Positions 33,672 through 41,778 of a stretch of 64,000 bases of DNA are shown here, one piece after another. The notes under the pieces were generated by a model. That model saw nothing but the letters and a program-made list of their open reading frames with translations, had not been told where the DNA came from and searched no databases. The stretch spans positions 35,070 through 99,069 of the forward strand of contig NZ_BMIS01000010.1 in the NCBI RefSeq assembly GCF_014642675.1, in the 5' to 3' direction. Source of the DNA: Nesterenkonia cremea (GTDB lineage: Bacteria > Actinomycetota > Actinomycetes > Actinomycetales > Micrococcaceae). The position numbers and the translations under genes are program-made. How positions within the stretch are numbered: the first letter of the stretch is position 1; every line of letters begins with the position of its first letter.

Positions 33672-34877
33672 TCAGGCGACCGAAACGCCGAGGACCGAGC
33701 CCAGGGCGTAGGTCAGTGCCGCCGCACCCAGGCCGATGGCCAGCTGGCGCAGACCGCGGGAGAGCGGGCTGGCTCCGGAGAGCAGGCCCACCACGGCACC
33801 GGTGCACATCAGCGCTGTGCCCACCAGCGCGGTGGAGATCGCAACGGCGGCCCAGCCCACGGCACCGATGAGATAGGGAAGGATCGGGATCAGCGCCCCG
33901 ACGGCGAAGAAGCAGAAGCTCGAGCCGGCCGCGGTCCACGCGGAGCCGACCACTTCGTAGCCGCCCCAGGCCTCGGTCTCGTCCTCGGGATCCTTGGGTA
34001 CGGAGAGCTCGGGCCGGCAGTCACACTCGAAGGCCCCAAGACGTTCCAGGGCACGGTGCTCGGCGTCCTCTCGGCTCAGTCCCCGCGCTCGGTAGACCAG
34101 CACCAGCTCGTTATGATCCAGGTCCAGGTCGGGGGCGGCACGCAGGGTGGCATGGGTGGGACGTGTGGCATCGAGCAGCTCACGCTGGCTGCGCACCGAG
34201 ATGAACTCGCCGGCGGCCATGGACAGTGCCCCGGCGAGAAGCCCGGCGATGCCGGTCAGCAGCACCACAGTGGCTCCCACGCCGGTGCCGCCCATGCCCA
34301 TGATCAGCGCGAAGTTGGAGACCAGTCCGTCGTTGGCGCCGAAGACCGCCGCGCGGAACCCTCCGGAGAGCTTCTCGCGGCCGCGGGCGGCCAGCGCCCG
34401 GACGACCTCCTCGTGGATCTCCTCATCGGCGGCCATGCCGCGGGTGGCCGACTCGTCATGGGCATAGGGGGAGTCGCCCTCCGCGCGCTGAGCCAGGGCC
34501 AGGATGAAGACCGAGCCGAAGATCCGTGCCATCCAGCCCAGCAGCACACGGTGGGCCGAGGGGGAGGGCAGCCGTTGGGCATGCTCACCCAGCAGATCGC
34601 GCCAATGCTGCTCATGCCGCTTCTCCGCGGCGGCCAGGCCCAGCAGGATCTGCCGCTCCTCACCCTGCTTCCTCTCAGCCAAATCGGCGTAGAGGCGCCC
34701 CTCGGCGATCTCATCGGCGAGGTACTTCCGCCACCGCCGGATCTGCTGTCGGCTCGGCTCAGGGGCCTGGGCACCAGCGCTCTCAGGCGCGCTCTGATCC
34801 GTCGACTCGGCGGAGGAGGCGGAGGACGCGGCGGGGTCGGCGTCGTCGGGGTGCTGCTGCTCGGAGGAAGGGCTCAC
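33672..34877 (-). CDS. VIT1/CCC1-family membrane transporter with N-terminal ferritin-like domain
   Basis: A 401-residue protein (GTG start). After an acidic, Ser/Ala/Pro-rich tail (1-40), residues 45-170 form a helical rubrerythrin-like region with Glu/His pairs (EKRHEQHWRDLL, DEEIHEEVV). The VIT part follows with about five helices: FRAAVFGANDGLVSNFALIMGM, GALSMAAGEFISVRSQRE and a C-terminal pair of helices. VIT1/CCC1 proteins move Fe2+ or Mn2+; here efflux from the cytoplasm is likely. The Cys pair ECDC lies in the cytoplasmic loop. Confidence 0.88.
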   Translation of the reverse strand: MSPSSEQQHPDDADPAASSASSAESTDQSAPESAGAQAPEPSRQQIRRWRKYLADEIAEGRLYADLAERKQGEERQILLGLAAAEKRHEQHWRDLLGEHAQRLPSPSAHRVLLGWMARIFGSVFILALAQRAEGDSPYAHDESATRGMAADEEIHEEVVRALAARGREKLSGGFRAAVFGANDGLVSNFALIMGMGGTGVGATVVLLTGIAGLLAGALSMAAGEFISVRSQRELLDATRPTHATLRAAPDLDLDHNELVLVYRARGLSREDAEHRALERLGAFECDCRPELSVPKDPEDETEAWGGYEVVGSAWTAAGSSFCFFAVGALIPILPYLIGAVGWAAVAISTALVGTALMCTGAVVGLLSGASPLSRGLRQLAIGLGAAALTYALGSVLGVSVA

Positions 34878-34961
34878 CCTCCCATTGTTCAGTGGATGGA
34901 CCCCTCAGCAGTAGGGGCGCTGAGAACTGTGACGATCCTTCGGCGCTCCTAAACCTGTCTG

Positions 34962-35043
34962 ACCCTCGCTTTACCAAGCATTCCTCAGATTACCCCTGCA
35001 GATCCGCAGGGGTTTTCTGAGAGTGGGTTGGTAAAACGAGGGT
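34962..35043. repeat. 82-nt nested palindrome with 16-bp terminal inverted repeats
   Basis: Outer arms ACCCTCGCTTTACCAA and TTGGTAAAACGAGGGT pair with one mismatch. Inside them CTCAGA/TCTGAG and ACCCCTGC/GCAGGGGT form further stems around AGATCC. On the plus strand the inner hairpin ends in GGGGTTTTC, like a terminator, yet no plus-strand gene lies upstream. The AT-rich arm ends differ from the surroundings. It may be a small mobile or REP-like element or an elaborate terminator for the gene ending at 35060. Confidence 0.6.
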
Positions 35044-35059
35044 GAGAGTGGGGAGCGGG

Positions 35060-35929
35060 TCAATCCTGGCCGGCGAACTTCGCGAAGGCGCGCACCGCTG
35101 TGGGCGCCTCCACCCCGGGGCCCAGGCCCACATAGCCCGGAGCCAGATGAGCGTCCTTGACCTCCGTGCCGTCCCAGGAACGTCCGCCCCGTGAGCCGAA
35201 GGGCAGGTACCGTCCGCCGGCCCGGCGCAGGATCAGCTGCCCGGCAGCCACATCCCAGGGGCTGGTGTTGCCGCCGGCGGCCACATCGGCCCAGCCGGCC
35301 GCGGCATGGCAGAGCTCCAGCGCCCCGGAGATCACCCGGCGCACCGAGGAGTAGGTGGTCACCAGCTCGCCGAACTGCTCCAGCGCCTCCTGACCGCGGA
35401 CCTCCAGCATCTCCGCGGAAGGGAAGCTGGTCACCAGGTTCAGCCGCTCCTCCGGTGCGGTGACCGGCTGGGGCCCCAGCGGCTGCTCCTCGCCCTCGCC
35501 CGTGCGGAGGTAGGCTCCGGCGTCGTCGGCGGAGAAGGTCAGCCGGTTCACCGGATCATGCACGACGCCGGCCACCACCTCGTCCTCCACCGCTGCGGCG
35601 ATGGAGATGCTGAACATCGCGAAGCCGTGGGCGAAGTTGGAGGTCCCGTCGATCGGATCGATGATCCACTCCAGGGTGCCCTGCCCCTGGGTGCCGCCCT
35701 CCTCGCCGGTGATCCGCGAGTCGGGAACCGCCGCGGTCAGCGCAGTCACCAGCCGCTCCTCGGTGGCGGTGTCGTAATGGGTCACCAGGTCGTGGGTGCT
35801 GGACTTGGTGGAGACCTCCATGCCGGAGCGGAAGGCCGAGGCGAGTGAGCCCCCGGCCTCCTGGGCTGTGGTCACAGCGATCCGGCGGAGCTGGGCGGGG
35901 GAGGGGTGGGATGAGGTGTGATCAGGCAC
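35060..35929 (-). CDS. Inositol monophosphatase family protein
   Basis: A 289-residue Mg-dependent phosphatase. Metal ligands are in GEEGG (Glu76-Glu77) and WIIDPIDGTSNFAHG (Asp91, Asp94), with a second motif NTSPWDVAAGQLILRRAGG near residue 220. These fit IMPase/SuhB, histidinol-phosphatase or CysQ-like enzymes. DPIDGT in place of the commoner DPLDGT is a conservative change. The substrate is not decidable. It is a single gene on the minus strand, divergent from the glycosyltransferase. Confidence 0.9.
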   Translation of the reverse strand: MPDHTSSHPSPAQLRRIAVTTAQEAGGSLASAFRSGMEVSTKSSTHDLVTHYDTATEERLVTALTAAVPDSRITGEEGGTQGQGTLEWIIDPIDGTSNFAHGFAMFSISIAAAVEDEVVAGVVHDPVNRLTFSADDAGAYLRTGEGEEQPLGPQPVTAPEERLNLVTSFPSAEMLEVRGQEALEQFGELVTTYSSVRRVISGALELCHAAAGWADVAAGGNTSPWDVAAGQLILRRAGGRYLPFGSRGGRSWDGTEVKDAHLAPGYVGLGPGVEAPTAVRAFAKFAGQD

Positions 35930-36071
35930 GGACCCAGACTAGCCACCACCGCCTCCACGGCGCCCATCGGCACATGGCCGCAGCGGCAGGTCTTCAGAGG
36001 TTCCCCGTCAGTTCACCCTGATGTCACGGCAGCGTCGGGTGTTCGGCACCTGCGCCTGTTTACTGTGGACT

Positions 36072-37277
36072 GTGCGCGTTGCAGTGGTCGCCGAATCGTT
36101 CCTCCCACACATGAACGGAGTCACCAACTCCGTTCTGCAGGTGTTGTCCCATCTGCGCCGACGCGGGGATGAGGTCACCATCATCGCCCCCAGCGACTCC
36201 CTCTGGTGGGAGCCTGCCGTGGCCACTGAACAGCCCGAGCTCTGTGTGGGCTTCCCCGTCATCCGGGTCCCCTCCCTGCCGCTGCCGGACTATCCCAAGG
36301 TGCGGGTGGCCGCTGGCTTCACCCTGCGGATCCGCAACATCCTGGAAGATATCCAGCCCGACGTCGTCCACCTCGCCTCTCCCTTCGTGCTCGGCTGGCG
36401 CGCCATCCAGGCCGCGAACTCCCTGGGCCTGCCCACAGTCTCGATCTACCAGACCGAGGTTCCCGCCTACGCCTCCCGCTACCGGATCCCCTGGGCGGAG
36501 GAGCTGCTGTGGCAGCACGTGGACCGCATGCATAAGGCCTCCACACTGACCCTGGTGCCCTCCTCCTTCTGCAAGGACCAACTGCGGGCCCGGGGCATCA
36601 AGCGGTTGAAGACCTGGCGCCGCGGTGTGGACATGGACCGCTTCGACCCCGCCCGGCGGGATGAGCGGCTGCGTGCGGAGATCGCCCCGAACGGGGAGCG
36701 GCTGATCGGATTCGTGGGACGCCTGGCCGCCGAGAAGCAGATCGAAGACCTCCGCGTGCTGGACGACCTGCCCAGCACTCGCCTGGTGATCATCGGCAAC
36801 GGCCCGCAGGAGGAGAACCTGCGCAAGGCCCTGCCCAACGCCCACTTCGCCGGATTCCGCGGCGGAGATGACCTCGGCCGCCACGTGGCCAGCCTGGACG
36901 TCTTCGTCCACCCCGGGGAGGCGGAGACCTTCTGCCAGACCATCCAGGAGGCCATGGCCGCAGCCGTTCCGGTGGTCGCCGTCGGACGCGGCGGCCCGCT
37001 GGATCTGGTGGACGTGGGCCAGACCGGCTGGCTCTACCAGCCCGGGGATCTGAGCGGCCTGCGCTCAGCGGTCCAGCACCTGGCAGGTGACGACGCCGCC
37101 CGCGCCCGGTTCTCCGCGGCCGCCTGGTCAGCAGTCCAGGGACGCAGCTGGGAGGGCATCTGCAACCAGCTGGTCGGCCACTACTCCCGCGCTGTGGAGG
37201 TCAACCGACGCCGGCTGGACCGCCGGGCCAAGGACCTGCTGCGCGGCCCCTCAGGTCGAGGAGTCCCTGGCCCCTGA
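36072..37277 (+). CDS. GT4-family glycosyltransferase, MgtA/alpha-mannosyltransferase-like
   Basis: About 401 residues, GT-B fold: N-terminal VRVAVVAESFLPHMNGVTNSVLQVL, then TWRRGVDMDRFDP, IGFVGRLAAEKQIEDL, and the nucleotide-sugar site FVHPGEAETFCQTIQEAMAAAVPVVA. These features match actinobacterial GDP-mannose-dependent mannosyltransferases that build lipoglycans. GTG 36072 is preferred because homology begins there. TACTGT sits six bases upstream and no ribosome site is seen, so the mRNA may be leaderless. The end overlaps the converging App1-type gene. Confidence 0.85.
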   Translation: MRVAVVAESFLPHMNGVTNSVLQVLSHLRRRGDEVTIIAPSDSLWWEPAVATEQPELCVGFPVIRVPSLPLPDYPKVRVAAGFTLRIRNILEDIQPDVVHLASPFVLGWRAIQAANSLGLPTVSIYQTEVPAYASRYRIPWAEELLWQHVDRMHKASTLTLVPSSFCKDQLRARGIKRLKTWRRGVDMDRFDPARRDERLRAEIAPNGERLIGFVGRLAAEKQIEDLRVLDDLPSTRLVIIGNGPQEENLRKALPNAHFAGFRGGDDLGRHVASLDVFVHPGEAETFCQTIQEAMAAAVPVVAVGRGGPLDLVDVGQTGWLYQPGDLSGLRSAVQHLAGDDAARARFSAAAWSAVQGRSWEGICNQLVGHYSRAVEVNRRRLDRRAKDLLRGPSGRGVPGP

Positions 37278-38436
37278 GCTGGGAGGAGATGGCCTTCCCG
37301 TCAGGCCCATAGATCCACGGGATCCTGTGCTCGCCCACACGCTGATAGCCATGGGCATGCTCGCCCTCCTGGGCACCGTGAAGCATATCCTCACCCACCG
37401 GATCCTCAGCACGGCCACCGGCCAGCACCGCCTCCGAATAGGTGAGCTCACGGATGATGACCGCCTTGACCTTCTCCGGGTGGCGGCGGGCGAAGTCGGC
37501 ATAGATCTGCGGATCGTGCTGGCCGTCATCGCCGATCAGCACCCAGCTCATCTCAGGGAAGTCCCAGGCCAGGCGCTCCAGCTGCTGCTCCTTATGCAGC
37601 TGCCCGGAGCGGAACCAGCGGTCCTCGGTGGGGCCCCAGTCGGTCAGCAGCAGCGGGCCGCGCGGATACAGGTTCCGGGAGAGGAAGCGGGTCAGCGTCT
37701 GGGCCACGTTCCACGCACCGGTGGACAGGTAGAACACCGGTCCGTCCTGGCCGTGCTCGGAGCGCCACCGGTTCAACAGCCGCTCCATCATCACCGCCAT
37801 CCCGGGGGTGGGGGTGCGCGCATGCTCATCCAGGACGAAGGAGTTCCAGGCCGCCAGCAGCGGACGTGGCAGCTTGGTCACCACCACTGTGTCATCGATG
37901 TCGCAGACGACGCCGAACCGTGCGGACTCATCGATGATGTCCACTTCGGCAGTGGTCGGATCCGCACCCTCCGCCGTCAGGGTCACGCTCTGCCAGCCGG
38001 GCTCCAGGCGTCCGCCCCTGGCCCGCAGGTCCACCACCGTGTCGATGATGCCGCCGCGGTCCGCGGTGACCTCGAAGGTATGTCCCGCCACGGTCAGGGT
38101 GACCTCGGCGAAGGGCACCGGGGCGGAGACGAAGTTGCGCCAGCCGCGCACACCGTCGGCGATGACCTTGGCCACGCGGCGCCCGTTCTCGAACTGCGAA
38201 TCCGGGGCCATCACGATCCGGGAGAAGACCCGGACCCAGTGCTGGGTGCCGTAGCCGGTCAGCGAGAGCACGGTGACGTTCTGCCGGCGTCGTCGTGCCA
38301 TGTTCAGCCGCAGCTGATGCCAACGGTCCTCGGCCTTCATGGCCCGGTTTCTGGCCCGGTCCGAGAGGTGGTGTCGGAGTGCGGCCCGGTCCTGGGCGAC
38401 ATGGGTGCGAGACTGCTCTGCGGCGTCGTGGCTCAT
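37201..38436 (-). CDS. App1-type phosphatidate phosphatase family protein (DUF2183)
   Basis: A 411-residue protein. The HAD-like catalytic motif VCDIDDTVVVTKLP (about residue 190) and later WVLIGDDGQHDPQIYADF are typical of App1/DUF2183 phosphatases, which dephosphorylate phosphatidate in yeast. The N-terminal 150 residues contain LTGYGTQHWVRVFSRI, as in the family. ATG 38436 has AGGA nine bases upstream. The last 75 bases overlap the converging glycosyltransferase. The bacterial substrate is unproven; no signal peptide is seen. Confidence 0.85.
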   Translation of the reverse strand: MSHDAAEQSRTHVAQDRAALRHHLSDRARNRAMKAEDRWHQLRLNMARRRRQNVTVLSLTGYGTQHWVRVFSRIVMAPDSQFENGRRVAKVIADGVRGWRNFVSAPVPFAEVTLTVAGHTFEVTADRGGIIDTVVDLRARGGRLEPGWQSVTLTAEGADPTTAEVDIIDESARFGVVCDIDDTVVVTKLPRPLLAAWNSFVLDEHARTPTPGMAVMMERLLNRWRSEHGQDGPVFYLSTGAWNVAQTLTRFLSRNLYPRGPLLLTDWGPTEDRWFRSGQLHKEQQLERLAWDFPEMSWVLIGDDGQHDPQIYADFARRHPEKVKAVIIRELTYSEAVLAGGRAEDPVGEDMLHGAQEGEHAHGYQRVGEHRIPWIYGPDGKAISSQLRGQGLLDLRGRAAGPWPGGPAGVG

Positions 38437-38640
38437 CAGGCCCCATCCTAGTAGAGCCGCCCGAACAGCCCCCTGACAGCGGCTCAGACTGTGCGGAATG
38501 AGCGGGCGCACCACGACGCCGGCCCAGCCGGCACCCCACCCAGCAGCCCAACCGGCACCCCAGCCGGGCGCAGCTCACAGTTTCCTGAAAACGGCTGTCG
38601 GTTCGGGCCAGGCGCAGCGCCGGCTGGCACCATAGAGACG

Positions 38641-40425
38641 ATGGCCAGCACCGATGACCCCAGCGACACCTCCGCCGATCACGACGGCGGAGACGTCGGC
38701 AGCGCCGAGGGGCGCACCGCCGATTCGGCCCGCTCCTGGAGGCAGCGGCTGAGGATCCCGGCCATGCCCCTGTGGCTGCTGGGCATCCTGGAGGCCTTCC
38801 AGGTGCTGCTGGCCACTGCGCTGCTGGTGGTCCTGCCGGTCATGGCGATGAGCCTGGCCGGCGGCTTCGAGCAGATCGATCCCGGCTTCATCAGCGGCCT
38901 GGCCGCCCAGATCTGGATGGTCATCCACGGGGTCCCCGTGGAGCTGATCATCACTCTGGACGACGGCGCCCTCGGTGAGGGCGTGGGCATCCCCCAGGGT
39001 GGCTGGTTCCACCTGGTCCCACTGGGTCTGACCATGATCCCGTTGGCCCTGGCCTGGAGGGCCGGAAGGCGGATGGCTCAGGGTGCCTACTCCGATCAGC
39101 TCTGGCACGGCCTGCTGCCGCTGGTGCTCAGCTACGCCGGTGCCGGCGCCGGGCTGAGTGTGCTGGCTCAGGACACCGCCTTCGAGGTCCACCCGGCCTT
39201 CGCCGGACTCTGCTCCGCAGCCCTGATGGCGCTGGGCTCACTGGCCGGCTGTTACGCCGAGGCCCGCAGCTGGACCCGCATGATCGGTGTGGACCTGGAA
39301 TCCCGGATCGAGGAGTTCTCACAGCAGCTGCGCTGGGCCGGTTCCTATGCCTGGGCCATCCTGCGCGCCGGCGCTGTGGCCTGTGTGGTCGCCGTCGGGC
39401 TCTCCGCGCTGCTGCTGGCCGGGCAGATCGGGGTGCGCTGGATGGACGTGGTCAACGTCTACCAGCAGCTGGATCCCGGCTTCTGGGGCGTCCTCGGCCT
39501 GACCCTGCTGCACCTGGGCCTGCTGCCAAATATGATCCTCTGGACCTTGGCCTATTCCACCGGTGCCGGGTTCTCCATGGGCACCGGGACCACAGTGGCT
39601 CCCTATGCCGTGGAGCTGGGCCCCCTGCCCGCCGTCCCGATCCTCGGCGCCCTGCCCGCCAGCGCCCCAGAGAGCGTACTGGCCGTGCTGCTGGTGCCCG
39701 TGCTCGCCGGTGCGGCCGCCGGCTGGTGGCTGATGCGCGAGGGCGAGAACCACCTGGACGACTGGTTCGCGCTGCGGATCGGCATGCGCCCGCTCTCCCT
39801 GGGCGTCTCCACGCTGGCGCTGGGTGTCTTCACCGGCATCGCCGCGGCCGTGCTCGCGGTCGGGCCGCTGTGGCTCTCCCATATCTCGCTCGGCGTGGGG
39901 CGGATGACCGACATCGGTCCCGATGCCGGCCTGGCCGCCGCCATGCTGGGCGGCTGGGTGGCCCTCGGTGCGATCATCGGATACCTGCTGGCCCCGGCCG
40001 CGCACCAGGTGCGCCGGCGTGGGGCTGCTGATGCCGATGATGAGGAGGAGTTCGAGGAGGACCGCGAGGACGCCGTCGCCTCGGTCTCTGCCGGCGTCGA
40101 GGATGAGGAGGAGCTCACCGCCTCCGAGCCGACACGTCCGAAGCGCAGGGCCAGCCCGGTCCGCCCGGTTCGCAAGCGTGCCCGGGCCGTGAGCGCGGAG
40201 AGTCCGGAGAGCGTCGAGGCAGAGCGGGCTGAGAGCGCTGGGTCGGTTGAAATCGCAGGGCGGCCTGAACGCTCAGTGCCGGCCGATAACGCTGAGGGTC
40301 AGGGCGGCGAGCCTCAGAAGGGTGAGTCTCGGGAGGACGTGGACGAGTTCACCGCTCGGATGCGTGCCCGCCAAGAGGGCGGTTCGGGCAAGAGCTCACC
40401 GCTGCGCCCGCTGCGCCGCGACTGA
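38641..40425 (+). CDS. DUF6350 integral membrane protein, PerM-like
   Basis: About 594 residues with roughly nine helices between residues 45 and 460, then a long acidic/Arg-rich cytoplasmic tail (DADDEEEFEEDRED and many SAES/ESVEAE repeats). DUF6350 includes mycobacterial PerM, a divisome-linked membrane protein encoded just before purN, as here apart from orientation. ATG 38641 is taken as start; the open frame extends to 38491 but that stretch is low-complexity Pro/Ala/Gly. No ribosome site is evident. Confidence 0.82.
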   Translation: MASTDDPSDTSADHDGGDVGSAEGRTADSARSWRQRLRIPAMPLWLLGILEAFQVLLATALLVVLPVMAMSLAGGFEQIDPGFISGLAAQIWMVIHGVPVELIITLDDGALGEGVGIPQGGWFHLVPLGLTMIPLALAWRAGRRMAQGAYSDQLWHGLLPLVLSYAGAGAGLSVLAQDTAFEVHPAFAGLCSAALMALGSLAGCYAEARSWTRMIGVDLESRIEEFSQQLRWAGSYAWAILRAGAVACVVAVGLSALLLAGQIGVRWMDVVNVYQQLDPGFWGVLGLTLLHLGLLPNMILWTLAYSTGAGFSMGTGTTVAPYAVELGPLPAVPILGALPASAPESVLAVLLVPVLAGAAAGWWLMREGENHLDDWFALRIGMRPLSLGVSTLALGVFTGIAAAVLAVGPLWLSHISLGVGRMTDIGPDAGLAAAMLGGWVALGAIIGYLLAPAAHQVRRRGAADADDEEEFEEDREDAVASVSAGVEDEEELTASEPTRPKRRASPVRPVRKRARAVSAESPESVEAERAESAGSVEIAGRPERSVPADNAEGQGGEPQKGESREDVDEFTARMRARQEGGSGKSSPLRPLRRD

Positions 40426-40455
40426 ACCGTCCACCGGCGGCCCGCCTCCTTCGAA

Positions 40456-40472
40456 TTCTTCGCCCAAACAAC
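40456..40472. repeat. Second copy of 16-base string found at 20326-20341
   Basis: TCTTCGCCCAAACAAC here is the exact reverse complement of GTTGTTTGGGCGAAGA at 20326-20341. Both copies lie in gaps between convergent genes. A partial third copy is the right arm of the 20331-20391 hairpin. Function unknown. Confidence 0.5.
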
Positions 40473-40481
40473 GGGTGGGGA

Positions 40482-41090
40482 TCAGCCCAGCCGGATCTCC
40501 CCGGCGGCGATCCCCTCCAGCGTCTCCACCAGCAGGCGACGCTCCTGAACCTTGATCCGTTCGTGCAGGGAGTCCTCCTGCTCGCCGGGGTGTACGCGCA
40601 CCGCCTCCTGGGCGATGATCGGGCCGGTGTCCACGCCGGCGTCCACCTGGTGCACTGTGCAGCCGGTGATCCGCACGCCGTGGGCCAGCGCATCGCGCAC
40701 GGCATGGGCGCCGGGGAAGCTGGGCAGCAGCGCCGGGTGGGTGTTGATCACCGGGACCTCGACGCCGTCCAGGAACTCCTTGCCCAGGATCCGCATGAAT
40801 CCGCTGGAGACCACCAGGTCAGGGGAGTGGGAGCGCACGGCATCGCAGAGCTCGCGATTCCAGGCCGCGCGGATCCGGGCGGCCTCCTCCGGGTCCTTCC
40901 GGCCCAGCCCCTTCTCCAGCGGGACGGCGAAGGTCTCGATCCCCACGGCGGCTGAGCGCTCCAGCCCGCCGCATCCGGGGATGTCCGAGCCCACGGCGGC
41001 CAGCTCCACCTGAAGCTGACCGGAGGAGACGGCGTCGATGACGGCCTGCAGGTTCGTCCCGGAGCCCGAGACCAGCACCACGATTCGCAT
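40482..41090 (-). CDS. purN: Phosphoribosylglycinamide formyltransferase
   Basis: A 202-residue GAR transformylase: VLVSGSGTNLQAVID at the N-terminus (phosphate loop), VSSGFMRILGKEF, catalytic INTHPALLPSFPGAHAVRDAL (Asn, His) and VHQVDAGVDTGPIIAQEAV (Asp). It uses 10-formyl-tetrahydrofolate in step three of purine synthesis. It is convergent with the PerM-like gene, whereas in mycobacteria perM, purN and purH run in one direction; purH is not in the window. Confidence 0.95.
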   Translation of the reverse strand: MRIVVLVSGSGTNLQAVIDAVSSGQLQVELAAVGSDIPGCGGLERSAAVGIETFAVPLEKGLGRKDPEEAARIRAAWNRELCDAVRSHSPDLVVSSGFMRILGKEFLDGVEVPVINTHPALLPSFPGAHAVRDALAHGVRITGCTVHQVDAGVDTGPIIAQEAVRVHPGEQEDSLHERIKVQERRLLVETLEGIAAGEIRLG

Positions 41091-41145
41091 GGGCTACAGC
41101 CTATAAGAGGTGATGGCGGCCCCGTGTGCCTCTAGAGTGGTCGGG

Positions 41146-41541
41146 ATGAGTGACGAGAAGCAGCGGGAGGCCCAGCGGCCCTATGCACGAATGACCCTGT
41201 GGCTGCTGCTGGCGGTGATCGTGTCCTATGCGGGACTCCAAGCGCCCCTGCCGTACCGGTTGGTGGCGGTGGCGGCCGGACTGGCCGGCGTCGCAGGCGG
41301 CATCATCCTGGTGGTGCAGTCGCTGCGGAGGAAGCTCTCGGTGCTGATGCTGATCAGCGGCATGGTCTCCGTACTGGCCTGTGGGATGTTCGCCGGCACG
41401 GCCTCGGTGCAGGCGTTGTTCTGGAACGCCACGGTCGAGTTCGACGAATGCCAAGCGTCGGCGCTGACCGAGCGCTCGATGAACCGCTGCTTCGTCGAAT
41501 ACGAGGAGAACATGCTGGACTCCATCCCAGCCCCGTTCTGA
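41146..41541 (+). CDS. Hypothetical membrane protein, three helices
   Basis: A 131-residue protein: short charged N-terminus (SDEKQREAQRPYARM), helices at about 14-32, 37-57 and 65-85, and a C-terminal extracellular part with two Cys (FDECQASALTERSMNRCFVE) that could form a disulfide. Start ATG 41146 follows GGTCGGG at a fair distance. It is divergent from purN. No family recognised with confidence. Confidence 0.65.
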   Translation: MSDEKQREAQRPYARMTLWLLLAVIVSYAGLQAPLPYRLVAVAAGLAGVAGGIILVVQSLRRKLSVLMLISGMVSVLACGMFAGTASVQALFWNATVEFDECQASALTERSMNRCFVEYEENMLDSIPAPF

Positions 41542-41706
41542 CGGCCCGGACCACCCCGTCCTCTTCCTGAGAATCGGCCGTCTGTCTGCGGGGAGAGACC
41601 GGGGTGATCAGAGCTCACGACCCCGGCCCCTGACCTGAGCCGGGCCGTCGCACCTCAGACTCGCTCCAGCTGGAGAAACCCCACACACAGAAGCCGCAGA
41701 CACAGG
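41542..41706. other. Intergenic stretch without recognisable gene
   Basis: I see no coding potential or tRNA here. It lies between the small membrane protein gene and a strong hairpin. It contains loosely repeated GACCCCGGCC-like strings but no stem that is clearly functional. Confidence 0.4.
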
Positions 41707-41752
41707 AGAGGGCCCCGGCAGCCTCCCACGAGGCGGGCCGGGGCCCTCTTTC
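41707..41752 (+). terminator. GC-rich hairpin terminator
   Basis: AGAGGGCCCCGGC (41707-41719) pairs perfectly with GCCGGGGCCCTCT (41737-41749), followed by TTTCTG on the plus strand. It lies between converging genes (41541 end and 41779 end) and may serve both. Confidence 0.7.
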
Positions 41753-41778
41753 TGCTCAGCCCCTCAGGGCCGCAAGGT

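Noticed and set aside
38491..38640. 50-residue N-terminal extension of the PerM-like protein
   Set aside because: Low-complexity Pro/Gly/Ala sequence overlapping the divergent promoter region; ATG 38641 gives a normal cytoplasmic N-terminus.
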